Positions 1-4,886 of a DNA stretch of 6,171 nt are shown piece after piece. This stretch comes from an uncultured Lachnospiraceae bacterium (GTDB lineage Bacteria > Bacillota_A > Clostridia > Lachnospirales > Lachnospiraceae). How positions within the stretch are numbered: the first letter of the stretch is position 1; each line of letters opens with the position of its first letter. Under the pieces are notes generated by a model. It did not search any database. It had not been told where the DNA came from and saw only the letters and a program-made list of their open reading frames with translations. The DNA lies in assembly GCA_902767195.1 (NCBI GenBank), contig CACXGS010000315.1, forward strand, positions 1 to 6,171, given 5' to 3'. The position numbers and the translations under genes are program-made.

Positions 1-5
1 ATCAT
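1..5 (-). CDS. Start of a Trp T-box-controlled gene, cut by the left window edge
   Basis: An ATG at position 5 (minus strand) is preceded by AAGGAG with a 9-nt gap (AGGAG at 19-15), directly after the T-box terminator. Only ATGAT is visible, so the product cannot be identified. The T-box reads tryptophan, and genes under Trp T-boxes in Bacillota are usually trpS, trp biosynthesis genes or tryptophan transporters. That is inference from the leader alone. Confidence 0.6.
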
Positions 6-30
6 GGCTTACATCTCCTTTTTAAATAAT

Positions 31-71
31 AAAAAACGCCCCTGACAGAGATCTGTTCTCTGTCAAGGACG
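31..71 (-). terminator. T-box intrinsic terminator
   Basis: On the minus strand, TGACAGAGA (65-57) pairs perfectly with TCTCTGTCA (51-43) around a 5-nt loop. The stem extends through 71-66 with 42-37 (C-G, G-C, U-G, C-G, C-G, U-G), giving about 15 pairs, and is followed by six T (36-31). The outer 5' strand (71-66) is also needed by the antiterminator, in which AAGG (101-98) pairs with CCTT (68-65) and GCGGA (90-86) with UUCGU (73-69). The two folds therefore exclude each other, as expected of a transcriptional T-box switch. Confidence 0.93.
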
Positions 72-320
72 AACAAAAACAATTATCCGCGGTGCCACCT
101 TGATTCACGGTATGACCCGTGCACTTAGCAGGATACCTACATATCCCCGGCAAATGACGTCTGCCTGCAACGTCGCAGAATACTCTGTGAAAATCACATT
201 TGACTGCGCCCTCAGCGGTCCATTTGACAACTTGTTTCTCACCTGGTTCTCAGCATCGCAGGCTCTCTGTAAAGGCATCATTGCCGTTATCTCCGCTTCA
301 TCGGTTTGATTCATTAAATT
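31..320 (-). promoter_or_regulatory. T-box riboswitch leader, tryptophan-specific
   Basis: The leader senses uncharged tRNA and permits transcription when charging is low. Stem I base is AGCGG (297-293) pairing with CCGCT (218-214). Above it is the specifier loop, where AAA-UGG-ACC places UGG (Trp) at 222-220. GGCAA (285-281) then pairs with UUGUC (230-226). The distal part carries the AGAGAG and GGTGAGA motifs of the interdigitated T-loops. Stem II-region hairpins follow (CGCAG 208-204 with CTGCG 178-174; GACGT 174-170 with ACGTC 160-156). Next come GGATA/TATCC and the CACGG (121-117)/CCGTG (110-106) hairpin. The T-box itself, AAGGTGGCACCGCGG, spans 101-87, with bulge UGGC at 97-94. The variable base C94 would pair with discriminator G73, which bacterial tRNA-Trp carries. 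Codon and bulge therefore agree. The regulated gene begins at position 5. Confidence 0.94.
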
Positions 321-326
321 TTTTAT

Positions 327-355
327 ATTATAAAACGTATATTTATGCTTGTCAA
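327..355 (-). promoter_or_regulatory. Consensus sigma-A promoter of the T-box leader
   Basis: The minus strand has TTGACA (355-350), a 17-bp spacer and TATAAT (332-327), so both hexamers match the consensus fully. The predicted start is near 320, giving a leader of about 315 nt. The -35 hexamer contains the TGA stop codon (354-352) of the upstream methyltransferase gene, so the two units abut with no intergenic space. The downstream spacer and -10 region are AT-rich. Confidence 0.92.
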
Positions 356-1494
356 CAGATAATTATTAACGCCACGCACTCCACATGGCCCGTTCCGGGG
401 AACATATCAACCGGCTGGATTTTCCTGGCCCGGTAGCCGTGGCCGGTCAGATATGCCAGGTCTCGCTTCAAGGTCTCCGGATTACATGATATATACACCA
501 CCTTCTCCGGCTTCAGCCTGAGAAGACAGTCCAGAAACTTCCGGCTGGCACCCGCCCGGGGTGGATCCATGAATACCACATCGTACTTCTGCGATGCGGC
601 CGCCGCCTTCACCATGAAATCTCCGGCATCATCACAGACAAACCGAATATTCTTTATTTTGTTACCCCTGGCATTGGCGATGGCGTCCTTTACCGCGTCC
701 CGATTAAGCTCCACGCCGGTCACTTCACCCGCATAATCTGCGGCGATCATGCCGATGGTCCCGATCCCGCTGTAGGCATCAATCACTTTTTCCCCGCCGG
801 TCAGAGCGGCATATTCCATCGCTTTCCCGTAAAGGACCTCCGTCTGGACCGGATTTACCTGATAAAATGATTTGGCAGAGATGCGGAAAAGCTTGCCGCA
901 AAGCCGGTCCTCTATAAATCCCTTACCGTACAGGATCTGCTGTTTCTCTCCCAGGACCATGCTGGTCCTCCGGTTATTAATATTCATGATGATGGATGTG
1001 ATCTCCGGATGCTTCTTTCGAAGGGCTTTCACAAAATTATTCTTTCCCGGGAAAATGTTGTCGGCAGTTACCAGGACCACCAGAATCTGGCCGGTTGTAT
1101 GTCCGGTCCGTATCAGGATGTGCCTCAGGAATCCATAGCCGGTATCTTCATTATAGGGTTTCATCTTAAAAGACTTCATCAGGCCGGTGATGGTATTCAT
1201 AATCTCATCGGCCTTTCTGTCCTCAATCAGGCACTCATCCACCCGGATTACCCGGTGGGTCCCCTCCGCGTAAATTCCCGTGTAACAGTTTCCTTTCCGG
1301 TCGCCCGTCACAACCCCATGAACTTTATTACGGTAATAGAGAGGCTGGTCCATACCGATGATGGGCTCTACCTTACAAAAAGAAGCCAGCAGACTGCTGG
1401 CTTCTTTTTGTTTCATCTCTAATTCTTTCCGATAGTCCATGGAGAGATAACGACAGCCTCCGCAACGTTTCACATATGGACATTGTCGCTTCAT
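352..1494 (-). CDS. TRAM-less 23S rRNA (uracil-C5)-methyltransferase, RlmC-like
   Basis: This 380-residue protein belongs to the TrmA/RumA family, which uses SAM to make 5-methyluridine in RNA. The four Fe-S cluster cysteines are C5, C11, C14 (C-x5-CGGC) and C88. Also visible are FYQVNPVQT (210-218), SAM motif I DAYSGIGTIG (239-248), acidic E262 after it, MDPPR (309-313), the nucleophile C337 in YISCNPETLKRD, and the C-terminal general base E372 in GHVE. It begins at the Fe-S cysteines and has no TRAM domain. The absence is genuine, because mscL ends 22 nt upstream. This is the architecture of E. coli RlmC (U747), whereas RlmD carries TRAM, so RlmC-like is favoured. Another RlmD/RlmCD specificity or a tRNA target is possible. 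The start has AGGAG with a 10-nt gap. A perfect 37-bp palindrome lies within codons 28-40. It is probably cotranscribed with mscL. Confidence 0.9.
   Translation of the reverse strand: MKRQCPYVKRCGGCRYLSMDYRKELEMKQKEASSLLASFCKVEPIIGMDQPLYYRNKVHGVVTGDRKGNCYTGIYAEGTHRVIRVDECLIEDRKADEIMNTITGLMKSFKMKPYNEDTGYGFLRHILIRTGHTTGQILVVLVTADNIFPGKNNFVKALRKKHPEITSIIMNINNRRTSMVLGEKQQILYGKGFIEDRLCGKLFRISAKSFYQVNPVQTEVLYGKAMEYAALTGGEKVIDAYSGIGTIGMIAADYAGEVTGVELNRDAVKDAIANARGNKIKNIRFVCDDAGDFMVKAAAASQKYDVVFMDPPRAGASRKFLDCLLRLKPEKVVYISCNPETLKRDLAYLTGHGYRARKIQPVDMFPGTGHVECVALIIIC
1375..1411. repeat. 37-bp perfect palindrome inside the RlmC-like gene, terminator-like
   Basis: The arm ACAAAAAGAAGCCAGCAG (1375-1392), a single centre base A1393, and the exact reverse complement (1394-1411) form an 18-bp perfect inverted repeat. 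In RNA the minimal loop would be three bases, leaving 17 pairs. The core is GC-rich and the outer part is A/T, so on either strand the hairpin ends in a run of five T, like a bidirectional intrinsic terminator. It lies about 84-120 nt into the coding sequence and encodes ordinary-looking residues (K28 to C40) between the Fe-S motif and the next conserved block. The function is unknown. Attenuation of the downstream gene is one possibility. Confidence 0.85.
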
Positions 1495-1516
1495 AAATGT
1501 CTCTCTCCTGTTTATG

Positions 1517-1918
1517 TTATTCTACCTCGGAAGTACAGTGAGGACAGCGGGTTGCCTCGATATCAATCTCAGACTTGCAATAAGGACATGTCTTCGTTGT
1601 GATAACCTCTTCTACTTCCGCATCGTTAGCGACTACAGCTTTTGCCTTGTTAAAAGCTTTAATCACACTGAAAAGAACAAATGCAATGATCAGAAAGTTG
1701 ATAACTGCTGAAATCAGATTACCCGCCATGATGGGTCCCCACTTAATCTCCTTGAAATTAAGTCCTCCGGTGGGAATCGCAATAATGGGCATGATGACAT
1801 CTTCCACCAGGGAAGTAACAATCGCCGAGAAGGCTCCGCCGATGATTACACCGACAGCCATGTCCATTACGTTGCCTTTTGAAATAAACTCTTTGAATTC
1901 CTTGATAAACTCTTTCAT
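1517..1918 (-). CDS. mscL: Large-conductance mechanosensitive channel MscL with C-terminal zinc ribbon
   Basis: This 133-residue membrane channel opens under high membrane tension and releases solutes during hypo-osmotic shock. The amphipathic N-terminal helix [11 protein letters not shown] leads into TM1 (about 15-45, with the family pattern [18 protein letters not shown]). A short extracellular loop (about 46-65) follows, then TM2 (about 66-90, [25 protein letters not shown]). The tail is unusual: instead of ending in a plain cytoplasmic helix it carries C111-P-Y-C114 and C125-P-H-C128, a four-cysteine zinc-ribbon-like knuckle. The ATG at 1918 is chosen because AAAGGA (1932-1927) lies 8 nt upstream. 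A TTG at 1939 would place that ribosome binding site inside the gene. It has its own promoter, and the RlmC-like gene follows 22 nt after its stop, suggesting a two-gene operon. Confidence 0.95.
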   Translation of the reverse strand: MKEFIKEFKEFISKGNVMDMAVGVIIGGAFSAIVTSLVEDVIMPIIAIPTGGLNFKEIKWGPIMAGNLISAVINFLIIAFVLFSVIKAFNKAKAVVANDAEVEEVITTKTCPYCKSEIDIEATRCPHCTSEVE

Positions 1919-1963
1919 AATACCATTCCTTTCTGTCAATAATTTTTAATCGTCACTGGTATC

Positions 1964-1992
1964 ATAGTATTCTCTGGAAAATGGAATGTCAA
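1964..1992 (-). promoter_or_regulatory. Sigma-A promoter of mscL
   Basis: The minus strand has TTGACA (1992-1987, perfect), a 17-bp spacer and TACTAT (1969-1964, four of six). The predicted start near 1957 gives a 5' untranslated region of about 40 nt before the mscL ATG. No convincing intrinsic terminator is visible between the kinase stop (2066) and this promoter, so some readthrough from the kinase gene may also reach mscL. Confidence 0.85.
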
Positions 1993-2065
1993 GAGTTTAT
2001 CGCAAAAATTTCGTTATTATTTCGTAAGGTTCTTCAGGTTTTATTAATTATCAACAATTTTATCC

Positions 2066-3592
2066 TTAGTCCTGAGCCAGGAGATCTTTTTCGCCCTTGC
2101 TCCATACCATAATGGCATTCAGGCAGTTCAGCCATCCGGCGTAGAGTCTCTCTCTCTGTTTTGCATCCATCTCAGGCTTGAATACTCTGTCAACCTTTCT
2201 GGCTGCGATAATCTCATCCATGTTCTTCCAGTATCCAACCTGAAGACCTGCGATGTAAGCTGCGCCTGCTGCTGTTGTCTCAACATTGGTCGGACGCTCT
2301 ACATCAATACCATTGATATCTGCTACGAACTGAGACATCAGGTCGTTGTGGGCAGCACCACCGTCGATACAGAGAACCTTCATCGGCTCACCCAGATCGC
2401 CGCCTACGGAATCAACCATGTCTCTGGTCTGATATCCCAGGGAATCCAGGGCAGCACGGATAATATCATTCTTGTTGGCTCCACGGGACATACCCATGAT
2501 CATTCCTCTTGCGTAAGCATCCCAGTTGGGAGCACCCAGACCGGAGAAGCAGGGAACAAAATATACGGTTCCCAGAGGAAGTGTGGACTTCTTAGCGAAG
2601 TACTCGGAATCCGGGGACTCCTCGATACAGTCGAGCTCGTCACGGAGCCACTGAATGGTGGAACCTGCATTGAATACAACACCCTCAAGCAGGTACTGAA
2701 TCTCGTCACCGATCTTCCATCCGATGGTGGTCAGCAGTCCGCTCTTGGAATCAACCGGCTCATCGCCACAGTTAACATCAAATACACCGGCGGTACCGAA
2801 GGTCATCTTTCCTTCACCCTTGTTGAAGCAGCACTGTCCGAATGTAGCAGCCATCTGATCACCGAGAATACCTCTGATCGGAACAGCAGCTCCACCGAAT
2901 GCTTCAGGTGTGCATGTCACACCAAAATCTCCGCCACTGTCTCTTACTTCCGGACACATGGACTTAGGAATGTTAAAGAGCTTCAGCAGTTCCTCATCCC
3001 ACTCAAGAGTATGGATATTGTAAAGGGATGTTCTGGAGGCGTTGGAAGGATCTGTTGCATGAACCTTTCCGCCGGTCAGATTCCACAGGATCCAGGTATC
3101 AATATTACCAAATACCAGCTCCCCGGCTTCTGCTCTCTCTCTTGCTCCTTCTACATTGTCCAGGATCCACATGATCTTGCCTGCGGAGAACTCCGGATCC
3201 ACTACAAGACCTGTCTTATCCTTGATCATCTGCTCATAACCATTCTCCTTCAGCCAGTCACAGTGACCTGCCGTTCTTCTGTCACCCCATACGATGTCAC
3301 GATATACAGGGTCGCCGGTCTTTCTGTCCCATACAACACTGGTCTCACGCTGGTTGGTGATACCGATGGCCGCAATCTGTTCCGGCTTGATGTTTTCTCT
3401 GCCCATAGCTCTTCTCATAACCTCAAGAGTTGTGGTCCAGATCTCGATGGGATTCTGCTCCAGCCAGCCCGGCTTCGGATAATACTGATTGAACTCATTC
3501 TGTGAAACACTTACGATCTCTCCGCTATGATCAAAGACAACGGCACGTGCACTGGTAGTTCCCTCATCAATCGTCATAATATACTTGTCCAT
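2066..3592 (-). CDS. glpK: Glycerol kinase (GlpK-like) of the FGGY family, with an altered substrate pocket
   Basis: The 508-residue length fits GlpK (about 500). FGGY kinases phosphorylate sugars or polyols with ATP in the cytoplasm; GlpK makes glycerol-3-phosphate. The N-terminal phosphate loop is DEGTTSARAVVFD (9-21). Also present are GITNQRET (77-84, with glycerol-contact R82 and E83), W102, the glycerol-kinase-type block NASRTSLYNIHTLEWDEE (184-201), catalytic D245-Q246 in GDQ, EGVVFNAGSTIQWLRDE, GLGAPNWDAYARG and the ATP-site DGGAAHNDLMSQF (410-422). Departures from classical GlpK are E134 where the glycerol-binding Tyr135 sits, FGTAGVF instead of YGTGCF, and WGDRR instead of WQ(C/D)RR. 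Glycerol is therefore likely but not certain. The start follows GAGGAGGG with 4-5 nt spacing. No glycerol facilitator or glycerol-phosphate dehydrogenase gene is adjacent. Many Arg codons are AGA or CGT, suggesting good expression. Confidence 0.85.
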   Translation of the reverse strand: MDKYIMTIDEGTTSARAVVFDHSGEIVSVSQNEFNQYYPKPGWLEQNPIEIWTTTLEVMRRAMGRENIKPEQIAAIGITNQRETSVVWDRKTGDPVYRDIVWGDRRTAGHCDWLKENGYEQMIKDKTGLVVDPEFSAGKIMWILDNVEGARERAEAGELVFGNIDTWILWNLTGGKVHATDPSNASRTSLYNIHTLEWDEELLKLFNIPKSMCPEVRDSGGDFGVTCTPEAFGGAAVPIRGILGDQMAATFGQCCFNKGEGKMTFGTAGVFDVNCGDEPVDSKSGLLTTIGWKIGDEIQYLLEGVVFNAGSTIQWLRDELDCIEESPDSEYFAKKSTLPLGTVYFVPCFSGLGAPNWDAYARGMIMGMSRGANKNDIIRAALDSLGYQTRDMVDSVGGDLGEPMKVLCIDGGAAHNDLMSQFVADINGIDVERPTNVETTAAGAAYIAGLQVGYWKNMDEIIAARKVDRVFKPEMDAKQRERLYAGWLNCLNAIMVWSKGEKDLLAQD

Positions 3593-3643
3593 AATACCCT
3601 CCTCAATACATGAATAAATAATAATAGTCTGATAACAGTACCT

Positions 3644-3696
3644 GAATATATTATACATTCTCACAATAGCTCCAACAATAGCGAAAATATTTTCAC
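3644..3696. promoter_or_regulatory. Candidate operator sites around the glpK-like promoter
   Basis: Three symmetric or repeated elements overlap the promoter. GTGAAAATATTTTCGC (3696-3681) is a 16-bp palindrome with one mismatched pair, ending 2 bp before the -35. It resembles a catabolite-response element in outer shape but lacks the central CG. A 12-bp tandem direct repeat starting GCTATTGT (3682-3671 and 3670-3659, 10 of 12 identical) covers the -35 and spacer. GAATGTATAATATATTC (3660-3644) is an imperfect palindrome over the -10. Catabolite control by CcpA is known for glycerol genes in Bacillota, but the regulator here is unknown. Confidence 0.45.
3650..3678 (-). promoter_or_regulatory. 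Sigma-A promoter of the glpK-like gene
   Basis: The minus strand has TTGTTG (3678-3673, three of six), a 17-bp spacer and a perfect TATAAT (3655-3650). The start is predicted near 3643, giving about 50 nt of leader before the ATG at 3592. The weak -35 with a perfect -10 is compatible with an activated or regulated promoter. It lies just downstream of the terminator that closes the upstream operon. Confidence 0.8.
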
Positions 3697-3760
3697 AAAA
3701 GAAAGGCCAAAAGGTACCGTGTTCCTTTAGGTACACGGTTCTCTTTTGGCCTCTCTTTTT
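3697..3760 (-). terminator. Intrinsic terminator between the acyltransferase and glpK-like genes
   Basis: AGGCCAAAAG (3704-3713) pairs perfectly with CTTTTGGCCT (3743-3752). Inside it, ACCGTGT (3716-3722) pairs with ACACGGT (3733-3739) across a small internal loop, leaving a loop of about 10 nt. On the minus strand the stem is followed by TTCTTTTG (3703-3696). On the plus strand it is followed by CTCTTTTT, so it could work in both directions. It begins about 20 bp after the acyltransferase stop codon and ends before the kinase promoter. Confidence 0.88.
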
Positions 3761-3774
3761 GCCATCCCCGTTTT

Positions 3775-4863
3775 TTATCTCTTTATTGTCGGCCTCATGG
3801 GCACTACCATCACTCTGTTTGCCAGCATGGTAAATATCGGTATAGAAAGAAACAATGTCACTACCAATGAGAAAGGTACGGTATTCCATATGCCGAAGAA
3901 GGGCGGAATCATCAACAGCCCCCACCTGAAGTCAAGCAGGGTCATGATAATTGCCAGTAAAAACGGATGGAATACGAATACTCCCAGTGTCTGCTGACCG
4001 ATCTTGGATAGAAGTCCGAAAGGTGTTCTCTCCGGGGTCAATATGACGATAGCTGCGCTCACCAGCATGGACAGCGGATAGTAGAGGAGCCTGCACAGCC
4101 AGCCGTAGGAAGTAAAATATTTCAGCTCATAGAAGGAATTCCTTCCGGTAAACAGGGGCCGGAGCCAATAGATTTCCTCCCCAAAACGGATTACCACAAA
4201 GAGGGCTGCACCGACGATCACCAGGGATATGATCTTAAGCAGAGGCTTTCTGGCATAAGCTTCAATTGTCTCCCGATTCATGATATATCCCAGATAGTAG
4301 AAGGGATAAAAGACAAAGACTCTCGACAGTGCCAGAAAATCTCCAATCTGTGCATTATATCCGGCAAAGCATGCCAGAAATATGCTGACCGTCAGAACAT
4401 AATTGGGAGCGACCCTTTTGATCAGCATAGTGACACCCATATATATTCCCAGGACCATCATAAACCAGGGCACTGTTCTCTCTGTCAGGAACAGAATATT
4501 ATAATTATGACTCACCTGTGCTGTATACAGGAAGAAGCCCGCCTTCATCACCATGTAAAGAACAAAATAACCCAGAATCTTATCGATCCGGGACCTGTTG
4601 ATGGCTTTCTTGGCAAACAGCCCGGAAACAAAAATAAACAGCGGCATATGATAGATATAGATAAAGAAATAGACTTTCCTCATCTCCTCAAAATCAAGGG
4701 TATAGACATCCGCTATATGCCCGAACACCACACAAAAGATCAGAAAAGCTTTCAGGTTGTCCCATTTCTGAATTCGTTTCAGTGCCCGCCGACTCCTGCG
4801 TACTGTTAATTCTGCCCTTTCGGGTCTCGGTGTTTCCTGTGTCTCCTGCACTTGAATATCCAT
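3775..4863 (-). CDS. Polytopic membrane acyltransferase, acyltransferase-3 / NolL-like family
   Basis: This 362-residue integral membrane protein probably transfers an acetyl or other acyl group onto a surface or extracellular sugar. After a basic cytoplasmic N-terminus of about 33 residues (RRSRRALKR) comes WDNLKAFLIFCVVFGH, the family hallmark with H49. Next are YHMPLFIFVSG (71-81), SRVFVFYPFYYLGY (180-193) and LGVFVFHPFLLA (293-304). I count about ten hydrophobic segments (near 36-53, 65-83, 95-113, 132-147, 154-170, 181-196, 209-225, 256-275, 293-310 and 315-348). The pattern is closest to the fucose 4-O-acetylase-like branch (COG3594), but the acceptor cannot be read from sequence. The start has GGAG 10 nt upstream. 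The preceding methyltransferase stops 23 nt before, so both are likely cotranscribed. A strong terminator follows. No polysaccharide genes are next to it. Confidence 0.87.
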   Translation of the reverse strand: MDIQVQETQETPRPERAELTVRRSRRALKRIQKWDNLKAFLIFCVVFGHIADVYTLDFEEMRKVYFFIYIYHMPLFIFVSGLFAKKAINRSRIDKILGYFVLYMVMKAGFFLYTAQVSHNYNILFLTERTVPWFMMVLGIYMGVTMLIKRVAPNYVLTVSIFLACFAGYNAQIGDFLALSRVFVFYPFYYLGYIMNRETIEAYARKPLLKIISLVIVGAALFVVIRFGEEIYWLRPLFTGRNSFYELKYFTSYGWLCRLLYYPLSMLVSAAIVILTPERTPFGLLSKIGQQTLGVFVFHPFLLAIIMTLLDFRWGLLMIPPFFGIWNTVPFSLVVTLFLSIPIFTMLANRVMVVPMRPTIKR

Positions 4864-4886
4864 TGTCTGAAATCTCCATCTTGTGT

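Noticed and set aside
100..314. Overlapping 69- and 78-codon frames on both strands in the leader region
   Set aside because: The region is fully explained by the T-box structure. The frames lack ribosome binding sites and any protein resemblance.
872..1422. Plus-strand frames of 88 and 137 codons inside the RlmC-like gene
   Set aside because: They are antisense shadows of a gene with all catalytic motifs intact.
1919..1939. TTG start at 1939 adding seven residues to MscL
   Set aside because: The ribosome binding site AAAGGA lies inside this extension, and MKEFIKEF at 1918 is the normal MscL N-terminus.
1993..2065. Possible terminator after the glpK-like gene
   Set aside because: The stretch is AT-rich with only weak short inverted repeats (such as CGAAATTTTTGCG). 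There is no stable GC stem followed by a T-run, so I do not call one.
2348..3505. 385-codon open frame on the plus strand, antisense to the glpK-like gene
   Set aside because: It lies wholly opposite a conserved kinase gene, has no recognisable motif, and its composition is what codon bias of the minus-strand gene produces in an antisense frame.
3681..3696. Calling the palindrome a definite cre (CcpA) site
   Set aside because: It lacks the central CG of the cre consensus and has one asymmetric outer pair, so it is listed only as a candidate operator.
3593..3925. N-terminal extension of the kinase reading frame up to 3925
   Set aside because: It would cross the terminator, the promoter and the end of the acyltransferase gene. 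The family N-terminus and a strong ribosome binding site fit the ATG at 3592.
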